Of a stretch of 25,585 nt of DNA, positions 13,237-20,231 are shown in pieces. Numbering within the stretch: position 1 is the first letter of the stretch; every line of letters begins with the position of its first letter. This DNA is from RGIG3009 sp045630285. GTDB lineage: Bacteria > Bacillota > Clostridia > Oscillospirales > Acutalibacteraceae. The translations under genes were made by a program, and so were the position numbers. The stretch lies in assembly GCA_045630285.1 (NCBI GenBank), contig JAZQSX010000065.1:1-25585 (forward strand), given 5' to 3'. The notes beneath the pieces are model-generated. The model had not been told where the DNA came from. It saw only the letters and a program-made list of their open reading frames with translations, and ran no database searches.

Positions 13237-14103
13237 ATGAAACACTGGAAGCGACATCGTTTAATCAGCATGATTTTTGTGGCGCTCGTCTACGGACTAG
13301 CCACCGTAGCGGGCGTTGCGGTTTACCGTACGCTCGAATTGGATTGGTGGCTGGCACTGCTGGTTGCCGACGTGGCCGCCACGGTCGTAACGTTTGGTTT
13401 CAGCGTGCTGTTTTCGAATGCTTCGGTCTACGATCCGTATTGGAGCGTGCAGCCGCCTGTGATTTTAGCAGCTTTCGCCTTGGGACGGGAGCTCACGGCG
13501 CTTGGCGCCTTGCTGATGTTTGTCATTTTCTTCTGGGCAGTTCGCTTGACAGCAAATTGGGTGTACACCTTCCGCAACCTGTATCATCAGGATTGGCGGT
13601 ATACCATGCTGAAGGAGAAGACGGGAGCGTTTTATCCCGTCGTCAATTTTGTGGGTATCCATATGGTGCCGACGCTGGTGGTGTACGGCTGCATCGTACC
13701 TGCTGTGTATGCCGTGATACATACGGTTCCCGCTACTGCCGGCAGCATCCTATTTCTAGGGGTATCGTTTGGTGCGGCGATCCTGCAAGGTATCGCAGAC
13801 GTCCAAATGCATCGTTTTCGCAAAAAACGAACCGGTAAGTTCATTCGTACGGGCCTTTGGAAATATTCCCGTCACCCCAATTATCTTGGCGAGATCCTGA
13901 TGTGGTGGGGTGTGGCGTTGTCTGTTGTTTGTGCGGTGCCGAGTGCGTGGCAGCTCGTCAGCGGTGCTGTTGCCAATACGGTGTTGTTTTTTGCGGTCAG
14001 TATTCCCATGGCAGACAAACGGCAATCGCACAAAGAGGGGTTTGCCGCCTATAAGCGGCAAACGAGAATGCTGCTGCCACTTAAAAAAAGAGAGAGGCAA
14101 TAA
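13237..14103 (+). CDS. DUF1295 / steroid 5-alpha-reductase-like membrane protein
   Basis: A 288-residue integral membrane protein with about seven hydrophobic segments. It has the DUF1295 landmarks: YDPYWSVQPP (residues 66-75), the R-x-T-x-N-W region RLTANWVYTFRNLYHQDWRY, and near the C-terminus GLWKYSRHPNYLGEILMWWG. The last is the cofactor-binding segment shared with isoprenylcysteine methyltransferases and steroid 5-alpha reductases. The family probably reduces or modifies a lipid at the membrane; the substrate is unproven. The start ATG 13237 follows GAGGGAAGT. It is the first gene of an operon with the rhodanese lipoprotein (29 bases on), a flavin-reductase-like protein and a truncated reductase, a redox-flavoured set. 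Confidence 0.9.
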   Translation: MKHWKRHRLISMIFVALVYGLATVAGVAVYRTLELDWWLALLVADVAATVVTFGFSVLFSNASVYDPYWSVQPPVILAAFALGRELTALGALLMFVIFFWAVRLTANWVYTFRNLYHQDWRYTMLKEKTGAFYPVVNFVGIHMVPTLVVYGCIVPAVYAVIHTVPATAGSILFLGVSFGAAILQGIADVQMHRFRKKRTGKFIRTGLWKYSRHPNYLGEILMWWGVALSVVCAVPSAWQLVSGAVANTVLFFAVSIPMADKRQSHKEGFAAYKRQTRMLLPLKKRERQ

Positions 14104-14132
14104 GGAAACGGGCAATCGGTGAGGTGGACCAT

Positions 14133-14540
14133 ATGAAAAAAGCAAGAGGAATGGTACTGAGCGTTATGATTTTGTTTTCGATTTTTGGTGTCGTTGGATG
14201 CGGCGACACGGCAGAGGGCGGCGAGACGCTCGGTTACGAGCAGATCACGGCCGAGGAAGCGAAGGAGATCATGGATTCCGAACGGGATTATGTGATTCTT
14301 GACGTGCGCACCGTGGAGGAATTTTCCGAGGGGCATATTGAGGGTGCGGTGCTTTTGGACTATGAAGATGTCGGCGCAAAAGCGCACGTCGTTCTCCCTG
14401 ATAAAGATCGGCTGATTTTGGTATACTGCCGCAGCGGCAGACGGAGCAAGATTGCCGCCGAGGAGTTGGTCGGTCTCGGCTACACCAACATCAAGGAGTT
14501 CGGCGGCATCCTGGATTGGCCGTACGGCACAGTGAAATAA
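14133..14540 (+). CDS. Rhodanese-domain lipoprotein
   Basis: A 135-residue exported lipoprotein. The signal peptide MKKARGMVLSVMILFSIFG ends in a lipobox VVGC, so Cys23 would be lipidated and the protein held on the outer face of the membrane. The rhodanese domain follows (about 36-134): VILDVRTVEEFSEGHIEGA, then the active-site loop YCRSGRRSK with catalytic Cys99, then GYTNIKEFGGILDW. Rhodaneses carry sulfane sulfur on this Cys. ATG 14133 (GAGGTGG just upstream) is chosen over the in-frame GTG at 14124, because it gives a standard MKK signal peptide. Second gene of the operon. Confidence 0.92.
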   Translation: MKKARGMVLSVMILFSIFGVVGCGDTAEGGETLGYEQITAEEAKEIMDSERDYVILDVRTVEEFSEGHIEGAVLLDYEDVGAKAHVVLPDKDRLILVYCRSGRRSKIAAEELVGLGYTNIKEFGGILDWPYGTVK

Positions 14541-14555
14541 GGGAGGAGCGTTATT

Positions 14556-15116
14556 GTGCGTAAAGATTTTGGCGTAAAGACCTGGGCGTATCCAATGCCC
14601 GTTTTTATCGTTGCCGCCTATGACAAGGACGGTGTACCCTGCTGCATGAATGCGGCGTGGGGAGGAGTGTATGACACCAATCAGATCATGGTATGTCTTG
14701 CCGATGATCATAAAACGACGAAAAACATTCTGGAGAGCCGAGCGTTTACGGTGAGTATCGCCGATGCCAAGCACGTAACGGAGGCAGACTATGTCGGTAT
14801 CGTTTCGGGCAATACGGTTTCCGACAAGATGACCAAAGCGGGTCTGTCGGCGGTGCGATCGGCGTTTGTCAACGCACCGGTGATACAGGAATTTCCGATG
14901 ACGATCGAGTGTAAGCTTCTCAAGTTTAACGAGGACGGAATCTGTATCGGCGAGATTGTCAACGTCAGTGCCGACGAATCGGTGATCGGCGGGGATGGGC
15001 TGATCGATCCTGCAAGACTTGAGGCGATCACCTACGATCCCGTGCATCACACCTATATCAAGCTGGGAGAAACGGTGGGCAATGCCTTCTCCGACGGAAA
15101 GAGGCTGAAAGGATGA
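14556..15116 (+). CDS. Flavin reductase-like / flavoredoxin family protein
   Basis: A 186-residue FMN-binding split-barrel protein. PMPVFIVAAYDKDGVPCCMN is followed by AAWGGVYDTNQIMVCL, the usual FMN phosphate-binding part. A TKNILESRAFTVSIADA strand-helix and a C-terminal HTYIKLGETVGNAF segment follow, as in flavoredoxins. It is predicted to use FMN for electron transfer to small molecules. GTG 14556 is preceded by GGGAGGAG at a spacing of 7. Its stop overlaps the start of the truncated reductase by four bases (ATGA), so translation was coupled. Related in family, but not closely in sequence, to the protein at 3042-3545. Confidence 0.9.
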   Translation: MRKDFGVKTWAYPMPVFIVAAYDKDGVPCCMNAAWGGVYDTNQIMVCLADDHKTTKNILESRAFTVSIADAKHVTEADYVGIVSGNTVSDKMTKAGLSAVRSAFVNAPVIQEFPMTIECKLLKFNEDGICIGEIVNVSADESVIGGDGLIDPARLEAITYDPVHHTYIKLGETVGNAFSDGKRLKG

Positions 15117-15268
15117 ACAGACCGCACATCGTTTGCCATATGGTAACAAGCCTTGACGGGAAGGTCACGGGTGAGTTTCTGTTTCGACCGGAGTGCGCCG
15201 GAGCCACCGATATTTACTACCGTCTGAACAGAGAGTGGGACGCCGACGGCTTCATCTGCGGACGGTAA
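15113..15268 (+). pseudogene. 5' fragment of a RibD/DHFR-family reductase
   Basis: Only 51 codons: MNRPHIVCHMVTSLDGKVTG is the standard N-terminus of RibD C-terminal domain/dihydrofolate reductase-family proteins, and the RLNREWDADGFICGR segment normally continues into the rest of a protein of some 200 residues. Here it stops at TAA 15266-15268, directly after the conserved CGR. Sequence from about 15258 onward instead belongs to a DUF11 surface protein in another frame. GCGGACGG at the junction fits both proteins, which suggests a deletion through short homology or an assembly join. The start is intact and coupled to the preceding gene. Confidence 0.85.
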
Positions 15269-15272
15269 GCTC

Positions 15273-15944
15273 GTGGGGAATATCAGCGATATTCCCGCTT
15301 GGTCGACGGTGACGGTTGCGTTTAAGGTCACGGTGAACAAGGACATCGGCGCCGCCACGATCAAAAATCAGGCGACGGCGACCGACGGCGTGAACAGCTA
15401 CGAGTCGGATTGGGTGACCAACTACACCGTCAAAGATGAGGTTGAAAAGAGCGTTTTCAATGAGAGTGCTCCTTCTGTCAGCATCAACGGTCACTCCGTA
15501 AAGTACGGCGACGTCCTGGTGTACACGATCGTTTACAAGAACACCTCTTCCGAAACGGTTGCGGTGACGATCACGGATATCGTGCCGAAATACACCACGT
15601 ACGTTGACGGCTCTGCCGATAACGGCGGCGTGTATGCGGACGGTGAGATCGTTTGGAATCTGGATGTCGGTCCTCGTGAGACGGCGACGGTTTCCTTCAA
15701 GGTAGAAGTAAACTATGATGTTAGCGGCTCGATCACCAACACGGCGATCGTTCTGGCGGGCAAAAACGTCTACACGACCAACGAAGTGGCGACTCCGATC
15801 GATACTCCCGATGTGCCGTCCATTCCCGAGACGGGCGAGCGCACCGATCTGGGCTTGCTGTTTGCACTGCTGTTCGTCAGCGGCGGCGGATTGATCACGG
15901 TATCGATCTATAACAAAAAGAAAAAGCAGGCCGAGACCAAGTAA
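15273..15944 (+). CDS. 5'-truncated DUF11-repeat surface protein with sortase-type anchor
   Basis: The C-terminal part of a wall-anchored protein. One partial and one complete DUF11-like Ig repeat remain (ISDIPAWSTVTVAFKVTVNK and VKYGDVLVYTIVYKNTSSET, then WNLDVGPRETATVSFKVEV). A linker leads to the sortase motif IPETG (184-188), a membrane helix (193-213) and a KKKK tail. The frame continues upstream to about 15258 (ADGKLVG, a typical DUF11 beginning), where it meets the RibD-like fragment. Signal peptide, promoter and earlier repeats are missing, so the remaining GTG 15273 start would give a non-exported fragment. Most likely a pseudogene remnant of a much longer adhesin-like gene. Confidence 0.75.
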   Translation: MGNISDIPAWSTVTVAFKVTVNKDIGAATIKNQATATDGVNSYESDWVTNYTVKDEVEKSVFNESAPSVSINGHSVKYGDVLVYTIVYKNTSSETVAVTITDIVPKYTTYVDGSADNGGVYADGEIVWNLDVGPRETATVSFKVEVNYDVSGSITNTAIVLAGKNVYTTNEVATPIDTPDVPSIPETGERTDLGLLFALLFVSGGGLITVSIYNKKKKQAETK

Positions 15945-15964
15945 CCTGTTGACCCACTGAATAG

Positions 15965-16003
15965 GAGCGGCGACCGAACAATCGGTCGCCGCTCTGGTTT
16001 TTT
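15965..16003 (+). terminator. Intrinsic terminator after the DUF11 remnant
   Basis: A 13-bp perfect stem GAGCGGCGACCGA with TCGGTCGCCGCTC, loop ACAA, followed by TGGTTTTTTG. Confidence 0.9.
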
Positions 16004-16025
16004 GTTGCGGTGCGGCGTAATTCGT

Positions 16026-16054
16026 TTGACTTTGCTGTTTCTATCCTGTATACT
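16026..16054 (+). promoter_or_regulatory. Promoter of the DUF1538-PII operon
   Basis: TTGACT (16026-16031), 17 bases, TATACT (16049-16054). Confidence 0.75.
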
Positions 16055-16094
16055 ATTGCTGTATGTGACTGTATTGGAAAGGACGGTGTGAGGA

Positions 16095-17636
16095 TTGAAC
16101 CCAAAGCTTAGAGAAAAAACCATGGAGTCCTTGTCTGCGGTTCTCCCGATTACCGGCATTATGATGCTTATCACCGTCTTTTTGGTACCGATGGATCTGG
16201 GCATTGCTGTGATGTTCTTTGTTGGTGCCATTATGCTGATTCTTGGTATGGGCTTTTTTCAGTTGGGTGCTGAAATGGCGATGACACCGATCGGTGAAGG
16301 TATCGGCGTGCAGATGTCGAAAACCAAAAAATCAGCCTTGGTGCTGCTGATCGGGTTTATTATGGGCGCCATTATCACCATTTCCGAGCCCGATCTGCAA
16401 GTCTTGGCGGAGCAAGTTCCGTCAGTGCCGAATATGACATTGATTCTGACGGTTGCCGTCGGTGTTGGCGTATTTTTGGCGGTGGCGATCATTCGTATCA
16501 AATTCCAGATCGATCTGTCAAAATTGTTGATCGTTTTGTACGCCGTTCTCATTGTTGGTGCGTTTCTTGTTCCGCCGGAGTTTATTGCGGTGGCGTTCGA
16601 CTCGGGTGGTGTGACGACCGGCCCGATGACCGTGCCGTTTATTATGGCGCTGGGTGTCGGTATTGCCTCACTCCGCAGCGATAAGAACTCGGCAAGCGAC
16701 AGCTTCGGTTTGGTGGCCCTCTCCAGTGTTGGTCCGATTTTGGCGGTGATGCTGCTGGGGTGCTTCTTTAAACCGGACACGGCGGAGCCAGCGCCGATCG
16801 ACGTAGCGTCGGTGTCGACGACCCGAGATGTAGTCAAAGTTTTTGCTGAAGGACTGCCGCACTACGCCGAAGAGGTGTTGGTTTCGCTCCTGCCGATTGC
16901 GGCGGTGTTCGTGCTTTTCCAGATTGTGACCCACCGTTTCCCGAAACGCCAGATCAAACGTATCGTCATCGGTATCGTGTATACCTATTTGGGTCTGGTG
17001 CTGTTTTTGTGCGGCGTGAATATCGGCTTTGCACCGGTTGGTGCGTTTCTCGGTAAGGAGCTGGGGTCACTGTCCTACAACTGGGTGCTTGTGCCGATCG
17101 GTATGCTGATCGGTTACTACATCGTGAAGGCGGAGCCGGCGATACAGGTGCTGAATCATCAGGTGGAAAACGTCACCGACGGTGCAATTTCCGTGAAGGG
17201 TATGAATCGGTGTATGTCCATCGGTGTGGCTATCAGTGTGGGCTTGGCACTGCTGCGTGTGATCACCCGTATTCCGATTTGGTATATTATCATTCCGGGA
17301 TATATCGTTGCGTTGGTTATGTCTCGCTTCGTGCCGAAGATCTTCGTGGGTATTGCGTTCGACTCGGGCGGCGTTGCCAGCGGCCCGATGACGTCGACCT
17401 TCCTGCTGCCGCTGTGCATCGGTGCTTGCGATGCGGTGGGCGGCAATACGATGACGGATGCGTTCGGTGTAGTGGCGTTGGTGGCGTTGACACCGCTGAT
17501 TGCGATCCAAATCATGGGCTTGGTGTACCGCATCAAGACCGGTAAGCTGCAGAAGATCGCACAGCCTCAGGTCGCATTTATGGGCGATGTCGACGATATT
17601 ATAGATCTGGAGGAGGGAATGAGCGATGGCGAATAA
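16095..17636 (+). CDS. DUF1538 family multispanning membrane protein
   Basis: A 513-residue integral membrane protein of the DUF1538 family, built from two related halves. Paired motifs are EPDLQVL (98-104) with EPAIQVL (347-353), and FDSGGVTTGPMT (168-179) with FDSGGVASGPMT (422-433). Such internal repeats are typical of transporters, and DUF1538 is treated as a putative transporter of unknown substrate. A hydrophilic tail ends GDVDDIIDLEEGMSDGE. The start is TTG 16095, with AAGGA about 11 bases upstream; the only other choice is ATG 16122, which has no site. The gene overlaps the start of the PII-like gene by 11 bases, implying coupled translation and probably control of the channel by the PII-like protein. 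Confidence 0.9.
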   Translation: MNPKLREKTMESLSAVLPITGIMMLITVFLVPMDLGIAVMFFVGAIMLILGMGFFQLGAEMAMTPIGEGIGVQMSKTKKSALVLLIGFIMGAIITISEPDLQVLAEQVPSVPNMTLILTVAVGVGVFLAVAIIRIKFQIDLSKLLIVLYAVLIVGAFLVPPEFIAVAFDSGGVTTGPMTVPFIMALGVGIASLRSDKNSASDSFGLVALSSVGPILAVMLLGCFFKPDTAEPAPIDVASVSTTRDVVKVFAEGLPHYAEEVLVSLLPIAAVFVLFQIVTHRFPKRQIKRIVIGIVYTYLGLVLFLCGVNIGFAPVGAFLGKELGSLSYNWVLVPIGMLIGYYIVKAEPAIQVLNHQVENVTDGAISVKGMNRCMSIGVAISVGLALLRVITRIPIWYIIIPGYIVALVMSRFVPKIFVGIAFDSGGVASGPMTSTFLLPLCIGACDAVGGNTMTDAFGVVALVALTPLIAIQIMGLVYRIKTGKLQKIAQPQVAFMGDVDDIIDLEEGMSDGE

Positions 17637-18309
17637 CGACAAACGGTCATTCCAGATGCTGGTGCTGATCACCACACCGAAGCTGGCTGACAAGGCGGCA
17701 ACGCTGTTCCAAAAAGGAGCGCTGCCGATCCAGTACCGCTTAAATGCCGAGGGTACCGCCTCCAGTGATATTATGGATATGCTGGGACTTGGCAGCGTGG
17801 ACAAATGTATTTTGTTAAGCACCATTCCGCAGCATTTTGGCGAGAAGATCCTGGATATGCTTCACGAGGAGCTGAAGCTAAATACGGTGAACAGCGGTAT
17901 TGCGTTTACGATCCCGCTTACCGGCGCCAGCAACCTGGTATTGCGGCTGGCACAATCCATTGAAGGCACAGCCTTTGACAGTAATGGAAAGGACGAAAGC
18001 ACGATGACAGAAGCAAAGCATACGGTGGTGGTAGCCGTAGTCAACCGTGGTTTTAGTGAAGACGTGATGAATGCGGCGCGCACGGCCGGTGCGCGCGGCG
18101 GTACGGTGCTGCATAGCCGCAGCATCGGCAGCGAAGAAGCCGGTGCGTGGGGCTTGAGCGTGCAGGAGGAAAAGGATATTGTCTTGATCCTTGCCAAAGC
18201 GGAAGCCAAGGTAGAGATCATGCGCAGCATCACCGAAACCTGCGGCGTCAACAGTAAGGCGCAGGGTGTGGTAGTGTCCCTGCCGGTGGATTCGGTAATG
18301 GGCATCTGA
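17626..18309 (+). CDS. Tandem PII-like signalling protein
   Basis: A 227-residue cytosolic protein made of two PII-like ferredoxin-fold halves. The first is about residues 8-110 (MLVLITTPKLADKAATLFQK, VDKCILLSTIP, GIAFTIPL). The second is about 130-225 (HTVVVAVVNRGFSEDVMNAA, TAGARGGTVLHSRSIGSEE, EKDIVLILAKAEAKVEIMRS, GVVVSLPVDSVMGI). TAGARGGTVLHSRS matches the PII/CutA-type strand that precedes the T-loop. PII proteins sense nucleotides and small metabolites and gate transporters. ATG 17626 follows GGAGGAGGG inside the end of the DUF1538 gene. The pairing strongly suggests a gated transporter; ligand and cargo are unknown. Confidence 0.88.
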   Translation: MANNDKRSFQMLVLITTPKLADKAATLFQKGALPIQYRLNAEGTASSDIMDMLGLGSVDKCILLSTIPQHFGEKILDMLHEELKLNTVNSGIAFTIPLTGASNLVLRLAQSIEGTAFDSNGKDESTMTEAKHTVVVAVVNRGFSEDVMNAARTAGARGGTVLHSRSIGSEEAGAWGLSVQEEKDIVLILAKAEAKVEIMRSITETCGVNSKAQGVVVSLPVDSVMGI

Positions 18310-18317
18310 TAGTGCAC

Positions 18318-18358
18318 AAAAAAAGAACGGCAACCAAAACGGTTGTCGTTCTTTTTTT
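18318..18358. terminator. Intrinsic terminator after the PII-like gene
   Basis: GAACGGCAACC pairs with GGTTGTCGTTC (one G-U), loop AAAAC, flanked by A7 on the left and T7 on the right, so it can act on both strands. Confidence 0.9.
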
Positions 18359-18434
18359 GCTTTTTTTGTAATTTTATAGGTAAAAAGTTTTATAATTTTT
18401 TATTTTTATCTTTGAAAATAAGAGAGAAGGGGCG

Positions 18435-18465
18435 TCTTCGGCACACGGCCGCCGTGTGCCGAAGA
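18435..18465. repeat. Perfect 14-bp hairpin without a T tract
   Basis: TCTTCGGCACACGG (18435-18448) and CCGTGTGCCGAAGA (18452-18465) are fully complementary with a 3-base loop. It sits 15 bases beyond the stop of the minus-strand gene at 18480. Neither side has a run of T, so it is not a classic terminator; mRNA 3'-end protection is one possibility. Confidence 0.7.
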
Positions 18466-18479
18466 ACGAGTGAAAATAC

Positions 18480-18893
18480 TCAGTCTTGGGATTCCCGCAG
18501 CTTGCGCAGCGTGAAGAATACGGGAATGCCGCATACGGCGATCAGGCCCAGCATCGCACCGCCTGTGAAGCCGAAGATGGCAGCGCACAGATCGGCGACG
18601 CCGTAGACGGGGATGAGCGAGCGACAGATTTTGAAGCCGGAGGCGGCGCAAAACAGAGGCACCTGGAACAATTTGAGAGGGCAGACGGTCAGCATCGCCA
18701 CGATGCCGATAGCGCACAGGACCAGACCAAGCGTCTCGAAGAACGGGATGTGACCGAGCGTGAACCCGATGATCCAGCCGAGAGTCGCCACAGCGGGGAG
18801 CAAGTGGCGGATCAGCGTAACTACGCTGTACTTTTTAGCCACCGGCGTCGGGTTGATAGTAGGTGCGTGGAGTGTTGCGGTGTTGGTTGACAT
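18480..18893 (-). CDS. Small membrane protein, function unknown
   Basis: A 137-residue hydrophobic protein not recognised as a known family. A polar N-terminus of about 22 residues precedes three to four membrane segments (LLPAVATLGWIIGFTLGHIP, LGLVLCAIGIVAMLTVCPLK, a Cys-containing middle part, and AAIFGFTGGAMLGLIAVCGI with the following PVFFTL), ending in a basic-acidic tail LRKLRESQD. ATG 18893 has GAGGA about 8 bases upstream. It stands alone between terminators. GC content is like the core genome, so it is not obviously foreign. Confidence 0.75.
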   Translation of the reverse strand: MSTNTATLHAPTINPTPVAKKYSVVTLIRHLLPAVATLGWIIGFTLGHIPFFETLGLVLCAIGIVAMLTVCPLKLFQVPLFCAASGFKICRSLIPVYGVADLCAAIFGFTGGAMLGLIAVCGIPVFFTLRKLRESQD

Positions 18894-18916
18894 AATGAGT
18901 TCCTCTTTTCGTTTTT

Positions 18917-18945
18917 TTGCCGTATTGTTCGGCGTCTGTTATAAA
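18917..18945 (+). promoter_or_regulatory. Possible orphan plus-strand promoter
   Basis: TTGCCG (18917-18922), 17 bases, TATAAA (18940-18945). It points into a terminator only about 15 bases further on and no gene lies between, so it would give a very short RNA. Confidence 0.3.
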
Positions 18946-18958
18946 GGGGGACGTGGCG

Positions 18959-18992
18959 ACGCAAACGGTTTTACCGGTTTTGCGTTTTTTTT
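18959..18992 (+). terminator. Terminator-like hairpin with no upstream gene
   Basis: ACGCAAA (18959-18965) pairs with TTTGCGT (18979-18985) and CGGT with ACCG around TTT, with a two-base bulge, followed by T7. The nearest plus-strand gene ended at 18309 with its own terminator. Confidence 0.6.
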
Positions 18993-19042
18993 AAAAAATT
19001 TTCAAAATTCTTCCGAAATGGCAAAGAAAATCGAAAATGTGA

Positions 19043-19071
19043 TTGACACTCACGAACACTTTTGATATAGT
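19043..19071 (+). promoter_or_regulatory. Promoter of the 74-residue protein gene
   Basis: TTGACA (19043-19048), 17 bases, TATAGT (19066-19071). A strong match that supports a real gene immediately downstream. Confidence 0.75.
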
Positions 19072-19120
19072 ATAGGAAACGGAGTGGGGAGTATGGTTGG
19101 AGTAGAGGGGTGCCGCAGTT

Positions 19121-19345
19121 TTGAAAACAGTGGAGCGAGGGGAATACTATCCACACGGTGCGGTGGGAAAGCCGTTTGGGATATGCGTATATTTTTTGGA
19201 TGGCACGGTACTGCGTGTGGAGGATGCGACGGATACGGCAGAGGCTGCGGAACGGTTTCTTGCCAGGCTGTGCGGTGAGCAGGTGGACGCCACGCAACTC
19301 TCGTATTTGCTGGAGGATTTTTTGGCGGAAGAATATACGGTATAA
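19121..19345 (+). CDS. Small acidic protein, function unknown
   Basis: A 74-residue soluble protein: GKPFGICVYFLDGTVLRVED looks like a beta hairpin, followed by acidic helices (AEAAERFLARLCGE and QLSYLLEDFLAEEYTV). The start is TTG 19121, with GAGGGGTG about 9 bases upstream. An ATG at 19093 belongs to another frame, whose translation is Gly/Cys-rich and unconvincing. A strong promoter before it and a 16-17-bp terminator starting three bases after its stop frame it as a monocistronic gene. Family not recognised. Confidence 0.65.
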   Translation: MKTVERGEYYPHGAVGKPFGICVYFLDGTVLRVEDATDTAEAAERFLARLCGEQVDATQLSYLLEDFLAEEYTV

Positions 19346-19347
19346 TA

Positions 19348-19383
19348 AAACGAGGGAGAAAGCCGTGGCTTTCTCCCTCGTTT
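19348..19383. terminator. Bidirectional terminator, long stem
   Basis: AAACGAGGGAGAAAGCC and GGCTTTCTCCCTCGTTT are fully complementary, with only GT between them, so about 16 pairs form with a 4-base loop. It separates the small-protein gene from the convergent aldolase operon. Confidence 0.9.
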
Positions 19384-19394
19384 GCCGTTTTGAC

Positions 19395-20231
19395 TTACGC
19401 TTTTCCGACGGAACCGAACAATTGCATTTTGTTCATGACCGCCTGTTTGATGTATTCCACCTTCAGGTTACGGGCCGACAAATAGTCCAGGCCTTGATCC
19501 AGGCCGTCCTTCATCGCACGGTTGCCGGCGAGACACAGGTCAGTGAAGATGTTGACCTTGGCGATGCCTTCACGAATGGTGTTGCGGAAATCGTCATCCG
19601 ACAAGCCGCTGCCGCCGTGCAGAACGAGCGGCGTGTCGATCGTGCGGCGGATCTCCGCCAAGCGATCCAAGTTCAGCGACGGCTTGGTCTTATAGACACC
19701 GTGGGCGGTACCGATCGCTACAGCCAGCGCATCAACGCCGGTTGCTTCGACATACGCCTTGGCTTCTTCAGGGGTGGTGTACAGATCGGTGGAAAGATCG
19801 TCCGGCGTGTCGGCGTTGCCGACGTGGCCGATCTCGCCCTCCACGCTCAGGCCGAAGCTGTGAGCGATCTTTACGATCTCCCGTGTGTCAGCGATGTTTT
19901 TCGTGGGATCGCCGGCAGAACCGTCGAACATCACCGAAGAAAAGCCGAGCTTGATCGCTTCGATGCAACGATCGAAGGTCAGGCCGTGGTCATAGTGCAC
20001 CACGACCGGTACACTGGCACGCTTCGCCGCAGCGATCATCGAGGGGCCGATGAGCGATAGCTCGCCAAACGGCAGCAGAATCTCGGCAGTACCGATGACT
20101 ACAGGCGAGCGGAGCTCTTCTGCGGCACCGATGACCGCCTCCAGCATATCACTGTCGGTCGTGTTGAACAGACCGACGCCGTAATGTCCTTTTTGTGCAT
20201 CCTTCAGCACGTCGTTTAATGTTACAAGCAT
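19395..20231 (-). CDS. Class II fructose/tagatose-bisphosphate-type aldolase
   Basis: A 278-residue Zn-dependent aldolase of the fructose-bisphosphate/tagatose-bisphosphate (GatY/AgaY/FbaA) family. Active-site landmarks: VHYDHG with D81 and H82, MFDGS (101-105), VEGEIGHVG (E132 region), AIGTAHGVY with a Zn-ligand His, and LHGGSG with the third His. It cleaves a ketose bisphosphate to dihydroxyacetone phosphate and an aldehyde; the exact sugar cannot be read. ATG 20231 overlaps the kinase by 10 bases and is preferred to the in-frame ATG at 20249. Last gene of the amino-sugar operon; it delivers trioses to glycolysis. Confidence 0.92.
   Translation of the reverse strand: MLVTLNDVLKDAQKGHYGVGLFNTTDSDMLEAVIGAAEELRSPVVIGTAEILLPFGELSLIGPSMIAAAKRASVPVVVHYDHGLTFDRCIEAIKLGFSSVMFDGSAGDPTKNIADTREIVKIAHSFGLSVEGEIGHVGNADTPDDLSTDLYTTPEEAKAYVEATGVDALAVAIGTAHGVYKTKPSLNLDRLAEIRRTIDTPLVLHGGSGLSDDDFRNTIREGIAKVNIFTDLCLAGNRAMKDGLDQGLDYLSARNLKVEYIKQAVMNKMQLFGSVGKA

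Noticed and set aside
3042..15116. Treating the two flavin-reductase-like genes as a recent duplication
   Set aside because: They share the fold family but little direct sequence identity by eye, so they are distant family members.
19084..19278. Alternative plus-strand frame overlapping the 74-residue protein
   Set aside because: Gly/Cys-rich, low-complexity translation without structure; the other frame has a better ribosome binding site and ends just before the terminator.
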